This document shows positions 26,575-35,122 of a stretch of 64,000 nt of DNA, piece by piece. Both the position numbers and the translations under genes were made by a program. The number at the start of each line of letters is the position of its first letter. Positions within the stretch are counted from its first letter, which is position 1. This DNA is from Pseudomonas sp. LS1212 (GTDB taxonomy: Bacteria > Pseudomonadota > Gammaproteobacteria > Pseudomonadales > Pseudomonadaceae). The stretch lies in assembly GCF_024741815.1 (NCBI RefSeq), contig NZ_CP102951.1:4230001-4294000 (forward strand), given 5' to 3'. The notes under the pieces were generated by a model. It was not told the origin of the DNA. It ran no database searches and saw nothing but the letters and a program-made list of their open reading frames with translations.

Positions 26575-28578
26575 ATGACCACAGTACCCTCCCCTCCAGC
26601 GTCCCATGCCCAGATCGACTGGGATGACCAAGGTCGCCCGCGCTCGCGGGCCTTTGATGACGTCTACTTCTCCGATGAGTCTGCACTCGATGAAACCCGC
26701 CACGTGTTCATCGAGCAAAACAATCTGCAGCGCCGTTTCAGCGAGCTTCCCGCCGACGGGCGCCTGGTGATCGGCGAAACCGGGTTTGGCACCGGCCTGA
26801 ATTTTCTCTGTGCCTGGCAACTGTTTGCCGCTTGCGCAACGCAGGGCGCGCGGCTGCACTTCATCAGCGTGGAAAAATACCCGCTGAACCCCACCGACCT
26901 GAAAAGAGCGCTGGCACTGTGGCCTCGGCTGGCCCCGTTTGCCGAGCCATTGCTCAAGCAGTATGTGGCCGTGCATGGCGGGTTTCAGCGCTTTGTCTTC
27001 GACCAGGGCCGGGTGACGTTGACCCTGCTGATCGGCGATGCGCTGGAGCAATTGCCGCAACTCGACGGGCAGGTCGATGCCTGGTTTCTCGATGGCTTCG
27101 CACCGTCGAAAAACCCGGAAATGTGGACCCCGGAACTGTTTGCGCAACTGGCTCGCCTGTCCGCACCGGGTACCACCCTTGGCACCTTCACCAGCACCGG
27201 CTGGGTACGGCGTGCGCTGAAGGCCGCCGGTTTTACCATGAAGCGCATTCCGGGCATCGGCCATAAATGGGAAATTCTGCGCGGTGTTTTTGGCGCCTGG
27301 CCTGAAGAGACGCCGTTGCCGCTGGCTCCTGCCCCCTGGTTCGCCCGCCCGAAAACCCCGCTCACTGAGCGCCATGCCCTGGTGATCGGCGCGGGCCTGG
27401 CCGGCTGTGCCACGGCCAACAGCCTGGCCCTGCGCGGCTGGCAGGTGAGCCTGCTGGAGCGCCACGGGCAACCTGCCGAGGAAGCCTCGGGCAATCCTCA
27501 AGGCGTGCTCTACCTGAAACTGTCGGCCCATGGCACGGCCCTGTCGCAGTTGATCCTCAGTGGTTTCGGGCACACCCGGCGATTGCTCGAGCAACTGCAA
27601 CGCGGTACCGACTGGGACAGCTGCGGCGTCCTGCAACTGGCCTTCGACGACAAGGAAGCCCAGCGCCAGGCACAGCTGGCCGGGGCATTCGCCAGTGATC
27701 TGTTGCAGGTGCTGGCGCGCCCTGAGGCCGAGGCCGTGGCCGGCATCGGCCTGGGCAGTGGCGGGCTGTACTTTCCCGAAGGCGGCTGGGTCCATCCGCC
27801 GGCTCTGTGTCGCTGGCAAGCTCAGCATCCCAACATCCGGCTGCTGCCCCATCACGCCGTGCTGCAGTTGCGTCGAGCCCAGGGGCAATGGCAAGCCTGG
27901 GATGGCGAACGGTTGCTGGCCAGCGCCCCGGTGGCCATCCTCGCGGGGGCGGCGGATGTCCGTCAGTTCGACGTCGCCGCCGACTTGCCGCTCAAGCGCA
28001 TCCGTGGCCAGATCACCCGCCTGGCCCGGACCGAACAGAGCCAGGCGCTGCGCACCGTGGTCTGTGCCGAAGGCTATGTCGCCCCGGCCCGGGAGGGCGA
28101 ACACACCCTCGGCGCCAGCTTTGACTTCCACAGTGATGACCTGACGCCAACCGCTGCCGAACACGCCGGCAACCTGCAACTGCTGCAGGAGATATCCACA
28201 GACCTCGCCAGCCGCCTGCAGGTCGAGCAGCTCGCGCCGGAGCAACTCCAGGGCCGCGCCGCCTTCCGCTGCACCAGCCCCGACTACCTGCCCATCGTTG
28301 GCCCGCTGGCCGACAGCCAGGCATTCCGTGCGGCCTACGCGGTGCTGGCCAAGGATGCCCGCCAGGTCCCCGACCACGCTTGCCCGTGGCTCGACGGCCT
28401 GTATGTCAACAGCGGCCATGGCTCGCGAGGCCTGATCACCGCGCCCCTGTCCGGCGAACTCATTGCCGCCTGGCTGGAAAACGAACCGCTGCCGGTTCCA
28501 CGCAGCGTGGCCGAAGCCTGTCATCCCAATCGCTTCGCCCTGCGCACGCTGATTCGCGGCCAACACAAGCGAGGCTGA
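26575..28578 (+). CDS. mnmC: Bifunctional tRNA mnm5s2U34 biosynthesis protein
   Basis: A 667-aa fusion completing the wobble uridine modification of several tRNAs. The N-terminal ~240 residues are the SAM-dependent methyltransferase domain (GETGFGTGLNFLCAWQLF; DAWFLDGFAPSKNPEMW). The C-terminal ~410 residues are the FAD-dependent oxidase that removes the carboxymethyl group (VIGAGLAGCATANSLALRGW, EASGNPQGVLYLKLS, and NSGHGSRGLITAPL near the end). A TAGAAT -10-like hexamer lies about 30 bp upstream. It is divergent from pap. Confidence 0.95.
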   Translation: MTTVPSPPASHAQIDWDDQGRPRSRAFDDVYFSDESALDETRHVFIEQNNLQRRFSELPADGRLVIGETGFGTGLNFLCAWQLFAACATQGARLHFISVEKYPLNPTDLKRALALWPRLAPFAEPLLKQYVAVHGGFQRFVFDQGRVTLTLLIGDALEQLPQLDGQVDAWFLDGFAPSKNPEMWTPELFAQLARLSAPGTTLGTFTSTGWVRRALKAAGFTMKRIPGIGHKWEILRGVFGAWPEETPLPLAPAPWFARPKTPLTERHALVIGAGLAGCATANSLALRGWQVSLLERHGQPAEEASGNPQGVLYLKLSAHGTALSQLILSGFGHTRRLLEQLQRGTDWDSCGVLQLAFDDKEAQRQAQLAGAFASDLLQVLARPEAEAVAGIGLGSGGLYFPEGGWVHPPALCRWQAQHPNIRLLPHHAVLQLRRAQGQWQAWDGERLLASAPVAILAGAADVRQFDVAADLPLKRIRGQITRLARTEQSQALRTVVCAEGYVAPAREGEHTLGASFDFHSDDLTPTAAEHAGNLQLLQEISTDLASRLQVEQLAPEQLQGRAAFRCTSPDYLPIVGPLADSQAFRAAYAVLAKDARQVPDHACPWLDGLYVNSGHGSRGLITAPLSGELIAAWLENEPLPVPRSVAEACHPNRFALRTLIRGQHKRG

Positions 28579-28663
28579 AACCGGCGGTCTATAGTTGCCT
28601 CTGGCGCACGACGCTCGCTGTTGCATAATCGAGTGTCGGCGTCTTTTTGATAGGAGCGCAGCC

Positions 28664-29356
28664 ATGTTGATCCGGCAACTTTTCTACAGTCAGAGCAGCA
28701 CCTACAGCTACCTGCTGGCAGACCAGGGCCAGGCAGTGCTGATCGACCCGGTCAGAGACCAGCTCGACGATTACCTGACCCTGCTGCGCGAGCTTGAGCT
28801 GCAGTTATTGATGGCCATCGACAGCCATACCCATGCCGATCACATCACCGCCCTGGGCCTGTTGCGCGAGCGCACCGGCTGCGCCACCGGTTTTGGCGAA
28901 CCGAACCTGGCAAGCTGTGCCAGCTTCACTTTTCATGATGGGCAGGAACTGCGTTTCGGTCAGCGCACGCTCACCGCCTGGTATACACCGGGGCATACCG
29001 ACGACTCCTATTGCTTCGTCCTGGCACCCGAGGGCCAGGAGCCCGCGTGCCTGTTCAGCGGGGACACCCTGTTGATCCGTGGCACGGGTCGCACCGACTT
29101 CCAGAATGGCGATGCCCATGCCCAGTGGGCCAGCCTGCAGTGCCTGTTGAGCCTGCCCGACTCGACCCTGGTATACCCGGCCCACGATTACAAAGGCTGG
29201 ACCTGTTCGAGCATCGGCGAAGAGCGTCGCCACAACCCTCGCCTGCAGGTAGCCGATGCGGACGAATATGCGCAACTGATGGCCAACCTCAAACTGGCCG
29301 AACCGCAACTGATGAACATCGCCGTACCGGCCAATCGAGCCTGCGGCAAGATTTGA
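28664..29356 (+). CDS. ETHE1-like persulfide dioxygenase (metallo-beta-lactamase fold)
   Basis: A 230-aa MBL-fold hydrolase. Metal ligands are in SHTHADHITALG (HxHxDH), the later histidine is in YTPGHTDDS, and GDTLLIRGTGRTDFQNGD plus YPAHDYKGWTCSSIGEERR are the sequences that set the ETHE1/persulfide dioxygenase group apart from glyoxalase II. Expected reaction: oxidation of glutathione persulfide to sulfite. AGGAG lies eight bases before the ATG. No rhodanese domain is fused. Confidence 0.85.
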   Translation: MLIRQLFYSQSSTYSYLLADQGQAVLIDPVRDQLDDYLTLLRELELQLLMAIDSHTHADHITALGLLRERTGCATGFGEPNLASCASFTFHDGQELRFGQRTLTAWYTPGHTDDSYCFVLAPEGQEPACLFSGDTLLIRGTGRTDFQNGDAHAQWASLQCLLSLPDSTLVYPAHDYKGWTCSSIGEERRHNPRLQVADADEYAQLMANLKLAEPQLMNIAVPANRACGKI

Positions 29357-29387
29357 AGGCATGTTCCCCGCTTATATGGCCATTCGC

Positions 29388-29455
29388 GGTCGGTGTAGCC
29401 GCTGCCGCCAGGCTGCGCTCGGCCGCGCTCGGCCGCGCAGCGGTCGCAAGATGCT
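29388..29455. repeat. Single family-II repeat with internal duplication
   Basis: One copy of the GTAGCCGCTGCCGC... unit downstream of the ETHE1-like gene. It has an extra C inside the arm (GCCGCCAGG) and a duplicated GCTCGGCCGC block, and its inverted partner is missing. It looks like a decayed half of the pair seen at 24611 and 31621. Confidence 0.75.
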
Positions 29456-29466
29456 GAATCCGGTTC

Positions 29467-29497
29467 TCTCGTTCCACGCTCCGCGTAGGAACGAGGG
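29467..29497. repeat. Short perfect hairpin upstream of yheU
   Basis: The arms CTCGTTCC and GGAACGAG enclose a nested ACGC/GCGT stem, giving a near-perfect hairpin. It lies 33 bp before the yheU start codon. It may be another dispersed repeat or a structured leader; only one copy is in the window. Confidence 0.6.
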
Positions 29498-29529
29498 TAG
29501 AATCGCGTAATCATTTACGAGATACCCCG

Positions 29530-29757
29530 ATGCTGATCCCCTACGACCAACTGGAAGCCGACACCCTCACCCGCCTGATCGAGGACTTCGTTACCCGGGA
29601 CGGCACCGACAACGGCGATGAAACGCCCCTGGAAACCCGCGTACAGCGCGTGCGCCATGCACTGACCAAGGCCCAGGCTTTCATCGTGTTCGATCCGGAC
29701 AGCCAGCAATGCCAGCTGATGCTCAAACACGACATCCCCAAAGAGCTGTTCGACTGA
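29530..29757 (+). CDS. YheU-family protein
   Basis: A 75-aa acidic protein starting MLIPYDQLEADTLTRLIEDF and continuing with VTRDGTDNGDE, the conserved YheU (UPF0270) pattern. The family has no established function. It converges on rsmI with only 10 bp between stop codons and no terminator in between. Length is normal for the family. Confidence 0.88.
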   Translation: MLIPYDQLEADTLTRLIEDFVTRDGTDNGDETPLETRVQRVRHALTKAQAFIVFDPDSQQCQLMLKHDIPKELFD

Positions 29758-29767
29758 ACCGGCACGC

Positions 29768-29956
29768 TCAGCGGACCTGGGCCTGTCGGGTCAGGTAATC
29801 GGTAATGCGCCGGTGGATTTCTGCGCGGTGCACTTCAATATGACGAGGGGCAGTGACGCCCAGGCGGACAACGTTATCGTTTACGGCGAGGACCTTTACC
29901 GTGACCTCATCATCGATGACGATCGACTCGCCGACTTCACGGGTTAATACCAACAT
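29768..29956 (-). CDS. rsmI: CsrA/RsmA-family post-transcriptional regulator (RsmI-type)
   Basis: A 62-aa CsrA homologue: MLVLTREVGESIVIDDEVTV, then VLAVNDNVVRLGVTAPRHIEVHRAEI. The RNA-contacting N-terminal LTR and the C-terminal VHRAEI residues are kept. CsrA proteins bind GGA motifs in mRNA leaders and are titrated by small RNAs such as RsmY/Z. The position between the actP and mnmC regions corresponds to the third CsrA paralogue of P. putida, RsmI, but subtype is inferred from synteny. AAGGA is eight bases upstream of the ATG. Confidence 0.82.
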   Translation of the reverse strand: MLVLTREVGESIVIDDEVTVKVLAVNDNVVRLGVTAPRHIEVHRAEIHRRITDYLTRQAQVR

Positions 29957-30094
29957 GGCTCGGATCCTTGAGGAGAAAGGACTCCGAGACTGCCCGCTGA
30001 ATGACCAGCCTTCAATGTCTCAATAGATAATTAGACATGCCCTACAGGTGGTAGCGACTTTACCTACAGCCATTGCCTGCAATAGAGCTACGCT

Positions 30095-30427
30095 TCAGGC
30101 GTTTTGAAAGCGAGGGCCCAGCAAGATCACGGTAGCGCCCACCACGCACAGCAGCGCGCCCACCCAGTCCGAACCCAGCGGCCTAGCACGTTCCACCAGC
30201 GCCAGCCAGCCCAGCGATGCGACGATATAAATACCACCATAGGCCGCATAGGCCCGTCCGGCGTAGGCCGCCTCGACCCGGGTCAAGACCAGCGCAAAAC
30301 AGGTGAGGCTGAGCAGTGCAGGGACAATCCACCAGGCACTCTTGCCCAGCCGCAGCCAGAGGTAGAAGGCATAGCAGCCGGCGATCTCGAAGATCGCCGC
30401 CAGGAAAAACCACAGGTAATTGAGCAC
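30095..30427 (-). CDS. YnfA-family small membrane protein
   Basis: A 110-aa protein with four predicted helices, matching YnfA/UPF0060: LNYLWFFLAAIFEIAGCYAF, WLRLGKSAWW, and AYAAYGGIYIVASLGWL. The family is related to small multidrug resistance-like transporters, but its role is not settled. The start is taken as the GTG at 30427, which gives the family's usual N-terminus and length; upstream in-frame sequence is not conserved in character. No strong Shine-Dalgarno is visible, so the start is moderately sure. Confidence 0.85.
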   Translation of the reverse strand: MLNYLWFFLAAIFEIAGCYAFYLWLRLGKSAWWIVPALLSLTCFALVLTRVEAAYAGRAYAAYGGIYIVASLGWLALVERARPLGSDWVGALLCVVGATVILLGPRFQNA

Positions 30428-30509
30428 GCCAGATTCTCGCCGGTATTCAGGTGTTCCGCGCGGCTCGCTGAGCCATCCGCAAAAACGCAAGAATACCCGA
30501 TTCAAGCCG

Positions 30510-31325
30510 TCAGCCCTGGGTTTGCCGAGCCTTGACGCGCATTTTTTCAGCCATCGCCGTCATCTCGTCATAGAGCAATTGCGGGTTCTTCTGCTTGAGC
30601 GCCCAAGCCTGGCGTCCCTGCTCATGGGGCAGGATCATGAACTCGCCTTCAGCCACGTGCCGGTAGATGTAGTCAGCAATGTCGCTGGCACTGATGGGCG
30701 AACTTTCCAGCAACTTGCCGACCTGAGCCTTCATGGCCGGCGTCGGGCCACGGAAAGAGTCCAGAAGGTTGGTCTGGAAGAATGACGGGCACACGACATG
30801 CACGCCGATTTCCTGCTGGCCCAATTCGATCAACAGGCTCTCGGACAGCGCCACCACGCCGGCCTTGGCGACGTTGTAGTTGCTCATTGCCGGCCCTTGC
30901 ATCAGGGCTGCCATCGAGGCGATGTTGATGATCTTGCCTTTGCTCTTCTCCAGCAATGGCAGGAAGGCCTTGCACCCCTTGACCACGCCCATCAAGTTGA
31001 TCGCAATCTGCCAATCCCAGTCTTCCAGGGACAGTTCATTGAAGAACCCACCGGAGGCGACACCGGCGTTGTTGACGATGACATCGATACCGCCGAGCTT
31101 TTCGTCGCAGGCCTGGGCAAAGGCCGTCAACTGGCTGTAGTCGCGCACGTCGCAACGCTGGATGAAGCCATCGCCGCCGGCCTCGCGTACCAGCCTGAGG
31201 GTTTCCACAAGCCCTGGTTCGCTAACGTCGGAAAGCGCCAGCTGCCAGCCTTCGCGGGCCCAGCGCAGTGCGATTTCACGGCCCAGGCCGGACCCTGCGC
31301 CGGTGATCATCATGCGATTTTGCAT
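30510..31325 (-). CDS. SDR-family oxidoreductase
   Basis: A 271-aa classical short-chain dehydrogenase: MITGAGSGLGREIALRWA (Rossmann glycine motif), VNNAGVASGG, catalytic serine in INIASMAALMQG and YNVAK. The C-terminal ~70 residues (SPISASDIADYIYRHVAEGE) extend beyond the core and resemble the acyl-chain-acting SDRs. Substrate unknown. The ATG at 31325 has AAGG nine bases upstream; the 22 upstream codons are excluded. Confidence 0.87.
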   Translation of the reverse strand: MQNRMMITGAGSGLGREIALRWAREGWQLALSDVSEPGLVETLRLVREAGGDGFIQRCDVRDYSQLTAFAQACDEKLGGIDVIVNNAGVASGGFFNELSLEDWDWQIAINLMGVVKGCKAFLPLLEKSKGKIINIASMAALMQGPAMSNYNVAKAGVVALSESLLIELGQQEIGVHVVCPSFFQTNLLDSFRGPTPAMKAQVGKLLESSPISASDIADYIYRHVAEGEFMILPHEQGRQAWALKQKNPQLLYDEMTAMAEKMRVKARQTQG

Positions 31326-31429
31326 AGGAAGATGCCTTGTTGTTCTGGGGAATATGCCTTGCAGTGTAACGAAGGAAACCCAGGCTCCCACGTACCATCA
31401 GAACGCTGAATGCCCCAGGCAAACCGGGG

Positions 31430-31549
31430 CCTCACCTGTGTGGAACACAGCGGCAAACAATCAACAGAAGTTGGGGCTACGGGCCATCCGGAATTATCGG
31501 TACCGTCTTGATCATTCTTTTGATCCTCTTGCTGCTGGGCTACATATAA
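31430..31549 (+). pseudogene. Decayed DUF3309-type small membrane protein
   Basis: The end of this stretch encodes SWGYGPSGIIGTVLIILL followed by LLLGYI and a stop, which is the C-terminal half of the DUF3309 family (WGYGPSG then a hydrophobic helix). Just upstream, in a different frame, GASPVWN resembles the family's GALPxWxH linker. The first membrane helix and any ATG/GTG/TTG start in the right frame are missing: the frame is open only from 31370 and contains no usual start. I read it as a frameshifted, N-terminally lost gene. A terminator follows 12 bp later. Confidence 0.55.
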
Positions 31550-31561
31550 AGCTTCAAGTAC

Positions 31562-31591
31562 AAAAAAAGGCAACCTCGCGGCTGCCTTTTT
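31562..31591. terminator. Bidirectional rho-independent terminator
   Basis: Stem GGCAACC / GGCTGCC with one mismatch and a TCGC loop, flanked by seven A on the left and five T on the right, so it can stop transcription on both strands. It follows the DUF3309 remnant on plus, and on minus it lies downstream of actP. Confidence 0.8.
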
Positions 31592-31620
31592 CATGTTGTA
31601 GTTGAACCACTGCGTACTTG

Positions 31621-31735
31621 AGATCCTGCGCCCGCGTTGCGGGCCAGCGCAGCCTGCGGCAGCGGCTACATTGATGGTGTGAGGCGAACTCTTGTAGCCG
31701 CTGCCGCAGGCTGCGCTGAGGGCCGCAGGACCTCC
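31621..31735. repeat. Family-II inverted repeat pair downstream of actP
   Basis: Inverted units GCGCAGCCTGCGGCAGCGGC and GTAGCCGCTGCCGCAGGCTG with a ~35-bp spacer, flanked by outer symmetry (TCCTGCGCCCGC / GGGCCGCAGGA). It sits 21 bp beyond the actP stop codon. Confidence 0.88.
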
Positions 31736-31755
31736 GGCAGCAACTACAAGGTTTT

Positions 31756-33414
31756 TCAGTGGGAGACAGCCCCACTGGCGCCAAGACCGGTCTGCGAACG
31801 CACGAACTGCGGGTAGAACAGCGCACGTTCATTGTCAGCCGCTTTGGACTTGTCGGTGATGGAGAAGAACCAGATACCGACAAAAGCGATCGCCATCGAG
31901 AACAGCGCCGGGTACTCGTACGGGTAAATGGCTTTCTCGTGACCGAGGATCTGCACCCAGATGGTCGGGCCGAGCACCATCAATGCCACCGCACTGACCA
32001 GGCCCATCCAGCCGCCGATCATTGCGCCGCGAGTGGTCAACTTTTTCCAGTACATCGAGAGCAGCAGGACCGGGAAGTTGCAGCTGGCAGCAATGGAGAA
32101 CGCCAGGCCAACCATGAACGCGATGTTCTGCTTCTCGAACAGGATGCCCAGGCCGATCGCCAGCACTGCCAGAGCAATGGTGGTGATCTTCGAGACACGG
32201 ATCTCGTCCTTTTCGTTGGCCTTGCCTTTCTTGATCACGCTGGCATACAGGTCGTGCGACACCGCCGAGGCACCGGCCAGGGTCAGGCCGGCAACCACCG
32301 CCAGGATGGTGGCGAAGGCCACTGCCGAGATGAAGCCCAGGAAGATACTGCCGCCCACCGCGTTGGCCAGGTGCACCGCTGCCATGTTGTTGCCGCCCAA
32401 CAGGGCGCCTGCGGCGTCCTTGAAGGCCGGGTTGGTGCTGACCAGCAGGATCGCGCCGAAGCCGATGATGAAGGTCAGGATGTAGAAGTAGCCGATGAAG
32501 CCGGTTGCGTACAGCACGCTCTTGCGCGCTTCCTTGGCATCGCTCACGGTGAAGAAGCGCATCAGGATGTGCGGCAGGCCAGCGGTACCGAACATCAGTG
32601 CCAGCCCCAGCGAGAACGCAGATATCGGGTCCTTGACCAGGCCACCCGGGCTCATGATCGCTTCGCCTTTGGCGTGAACCTTGATTGCTTCGGAGAACAG
32701 GGCGTTGAAGTCGAAGTTGACGTGTTTCATCACCATCAGCGCCATGAAGCTGGCACCGGACAGCAACAGCACCGCCTTGATGATCTGTACCCAGGTGGTT
32801 GCCAGCATGCCGCCGAACAGCACGTAGAGGCACATCAGAATACCGACCAGGACGACCGCCACGCTGTAGTCCAGGCCGAACAGCAGCTGGATCAGCTTGC
32901 CGGCACCGACCATCTGCGCGATCAGGTAGAACGCCACCACCACCAGCGAGCCCGAGGCCGACAGGGTGCGGATTTCTTTCTGTTTCAGGCGATAGGAGGC
33001 GACGTCGGCAAAGGTGTATTTGCCCAGGTTGCGCAAGCGTTCGGCGATCAGGAACAGAATGATCGGCCAGCCCACCAGAAAACCGATCGAGTAGATCAGG
33101 CCGTCATAGCCGGAGGTGAACACCAGGGCGGAAATCCCCAGGAAAGACGCGGCGGACATATAGTCACCGGCGATTGCCAGACCGTTCTGGAAGCCCGTGA
33201 TGCGGCCGCCTGCGGCGTAGTAGTCGGACGCCGAATTGTTGCGTTTCGAAGCCCAGTAGGTGATGCACAGGGTTGCTCCGACAAACGCGACAAACATCAG
33301 GATTGCCGAGACGTTCAGAGGTTGTTTTGCCACCGCGCCGGTCAAGGCATCGGCGGCCCACACTGCCGGCGCGAAGGCCGCAATGCCAAGGGTTGTCAGT
33401 AAACGCCGGATCAT
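31756..33414 (-). CDS. actP: Cation/acetate symporter
   Basis: Sodium:solute symporter family protein of 552 aa with about 13 membrane helices and an N-terminal hydrophobic leader (LLTTLGIAAFAPAVWAADAL). Family regions include AGDYMSAASFLGISALVFTS and GTAGLPHILMRFFTV. It imports acetate and other short monocarboxylates. Its ATG overlaps the TGA of the upstream DUF485 gene (ATGA), the standard yjcH-actP arrangement. No acs gene is in the window. Confidence 0.95.
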   Translation of the reverse strand: MIRRLLTTLGIAAFAPAVWAADALTGAVAKQPLNVSAILMFVAFVGATLCITYWASKRNNSASDYYAAGGRITGFQNGLAIAGDYMSAASFLGISALVFTSGYDGLIYSIGFLVGWPIILFLIAERLRNLGKYTFADVASYRLKQKEIRTLSASGSLVVVAFYLIAQMVGAGKLIQLLFGLDYSVAVVLVGILMCLYVLFGGMLATTWVQIIKAVLLLSGASFMALMVMKHVNFDFNALFSEAIKVHAKGEAIMSPGGLVKDPISAFSLGLALMFGTAGLPHILMRFFTVSDAKEARKSVLYATGFIGYFYILTFIIGFGAILLVSTNPAFKDAAGALLGGNNMAAVHLANAVGGSIFLGFISAVAFATILAVVAGLTLAGASAVSHDLYASVIKKGKANEKDEIRVSKITTIALAVLAIGLGILFEKQNIAFMVGLAFSIAASCNFPVLLLSMYWKKLTTRGAMIGGWMGLVSAVALMVLGPTIWVQILGHEKAIYPYEYPALFSMAIAFVGIWFFSITDKSKAADNERALFYPQFVRSQTGLGASGAVSH

Positions 33415-33722
33415 TGCCGAGCCTCCTTCAGAATCGCATTGTTCAGATCATCGAACTCGCCGTTGGCACGACGTACATAGATCGAGGTCAGGATGAAGGC
33501 GGAAACAATCAGGCCGACGCCCAATGGAATACCCCAGGTGATGGAAGATTCCGGACTGATTTTGGCACCGAGAATATGCGGCCCGTATGCGATCAACAGG
33601 ATGAAGCCGGAGTAAAGCCCGAGCATGATCGCCGAGAGTATCCAGGCGAACCGTTCCCTCTTTTGCACCAGCTCCTTGAAGCGCGGGCTGTTTTGAATCG
33701 AAAGGTAAATGCTGTCGTTCAT
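33411..33722 (-). CDS. yjcH: DUF485 membrane protein (YjcH-like)
   Basis: A 103-aa protein with two membrane helices (WILSAIMLGLYSGFILLIAY and WGIPLGVGLIVSAFILTSIYV) preceded by the DUF485 pattern NSPRFKELVQKRERFAW. Always linked to actP; the exact contribution to acetate uptake is not established. It is the first gene of the pair, after a ~220-bp region that holds its promoter and, further on, the terminator of the next gene. Confidence 0.92.
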   Translation of the reverse strand: MNDSIYLSIQNSPRFKELVQKRERFAWILSAIMLGLYSGFILLIAYGPHILGAKISPESSITWGIPLGVGLIVSAFILTSIYVRRANGEFDDLNNAILKEARQ

Positions 33723-33881
33723 TGTTTTTGTCCTCGCAGCACAGATTTAAGAAGAACGTAGTCCACTTTATGCTGCTCAAGGCCGTACTCCAGACGACCT
33801 TAGTATTAGATCGCCGCAGTTGATGACAAAAACACGACACGCATGGGGAGCGGTTTTACACCGCAGGCAAACCAGGAAAAT

Positions 33882-33917
33882 AAAAAGGGCCGCCTGGCTT
33901 GTTCAGCGAGGCGACCC
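33882..33917 (-). terminator. Rho-independent terminator of the betaine-type binding protein gene
   Basis: On the minus strand, a nine-base stem (GGGTCGCCT with AGGCGGCCC, one G-U pair) and 13-base loop followed by UUUUUAUUUU. It begins about 30 bp after the stop codon of the binding protein gene. Confidence 0.85.
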
Positions 33918-33947
33918 TGGAACAGGCCAAATAGAGGCCCTAAGCCA

Positions 33948-34802
33948 TTAGTTGACCCACTGCGCTACACGCTCCGGGTGTTTGGCTACCCACTCCTTGG
34001 CGGCGGCATCGGGCTTGGCGCCCTCCTGGATGGCGAGCATGACTTCGCCGATTTCATCCTTGGACTGCCAGGAAAAATTCTTCAGGAAAGTCGCAACTTC
34101 CGGTGCTTTCTTCTCCAGCTGCTGGCTACCGATGCTGTTGACGGTCTCGGCAGCGCCGTAAACGCCTTTCGGGTCTTCAAGGAAACGCAGCTTCCACTTG
34201 GCAAACATCCAATGCGGTACCCAACCGGTCACGGCAATGGATTGTTGCTTGTCATAGGCCCGGCCCAGCTCGGCGGTCATTGCCGCACCGGAACTGGCTT
34301 GCAGCTTGTAGCCGGTCAAGTCGTAATCCTTGATCACCTGATCGGTCTTGAGCATCACGCCGGAGCCGGCGTCGATACCGACGATCTTCTGCTTGAACGT
34401 GTCATCGGTCTTGAGGTCGGCAAGGGTTTGCGCCTTGACGTACTCCGGCACGATCAGACCGATCTTGGCGTCCTTGAAGTTGGGACCGTAGTCGACGACT
34501 TTGTCCTTGTTCTTGGCGTAGTAATCGCCGTGGGTCACTGGCAACCAGGCCGAGAGCATGGCGTCGAGCTTGCCGGTGGCCACGCCCTGCCACATGATCC
34601 CGGTCGCGACCGGCATCAGTTTGACGTCGTAGCCGAGTTTTTGCTTGATCACTTCTGCGGCCACGTGGGTGGTCGCTACGCTGTCGGACCAGCCATCGAC
34701 ATAGCCGATGCTCAAAGCGGGTTTCGTTTCGGCCTGGGCCAGGGTGGAGCCGATTGCAAGTGCCAGAGCGGCACCCGCCCCTATGAGTCGTCGCATTTTC
34801 AT
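33948..34802 (-). CDS. Glycine betaine-type ABC substrate-binding protein, orphan
   Basis: A 284-aa OpuAC-type periplasmic binding protein. Signal peptide MKMRRLIGAGAALALAIGSTLAQA, then the ligand domain with tryptophans expected for the quaternary-amine cage (VDGWSDSV, MWQGVATGKLDAMLSAWLP, GWVPHWMFAKWKLRFLEDP). It has no permease or ATPase genes nearby, like the orphan binding proteins (BetX/CaiX/CbcX type) that dock on a shared choline/betaine permease in Pseudomonas. Ligand specificity is inferred from the family. GGGGAAG lies five bases before the ATG. Confidence 0.87.
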   Translation of the reverse strand: MKMRRLIGAGAALALAIGSTLAQAETKPALSIGYVDGWSDSVATTHVAAEVIKQKLGYDVKLMPVATGIMWQGVATGKLDAMLSAWLPVTHGDYYAKNKDKVVDYGPNFKDAKIGLIVPEYVKAQTLADLKTDDTFKQKIVGIDAGSGVMLKTDQVIKDYDLTGYKLQASSGAAMTAELGRAYDKQQSIAVTGWVPHWMFAKWKLRFLEDPKGVYGAAETVNSIGSQQLEKKAPEVATFLKNFSWQSKDEIGEVMLAIQEGAKPDAAAKEWVAKHPERVAQWVN

Positions 34803-35122
34803 CGTTACTTCCCCGAAAGTGCTGCGCCCGACGAATGCCGGGCATCGCCACGTATTATTTTCCTGCACGACGCCCCCATCACGCCAAACTGCCAGGACTG
34901 CCCGATCACCAGCGGAGTACTGATGGCAGGAATCATCAACCTCGGATGCGCTTTATCCTGCTCTGGTAGCGACCTCGAAACATCGAGAAACGACAGCACT
35001 TAGCCAGCAACGCCAATGAGGCGCTGCGTGACACGAAGGTACGCCCGGACTTTGCATGCCAATGCTCAAGCACAGGGAAATTGCAGGTACTATTGGCGGC
35101 TTTGTTCCCTGACGGCCTGACC
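34803..35122. other. Divergent intergenic region, no gene seen
   Basis: 320 bp between the betaine-type binding protein and the GH17 gene. It must hold promoters for both. A small GCCCGACGAATGCCGGGC hairpin lies at ~34822-34839. No coding frame with conserved character and no repeat of the two dispersed families. Confidence 0.4.

Noticed and set aside
26473..28665. A 730-codon minus-strand frame opposite mnmC
   Set aside because: Antisense shadow; mnmC on plus is complete and has all motifs of both domains.
31759..33402. A 547-codon plus-strand frame opposite actP
   Set aside because: His/Gln/Asp-rich translation without hydrophobic segments or motifs, typical of a membrane protein's antisense strand.
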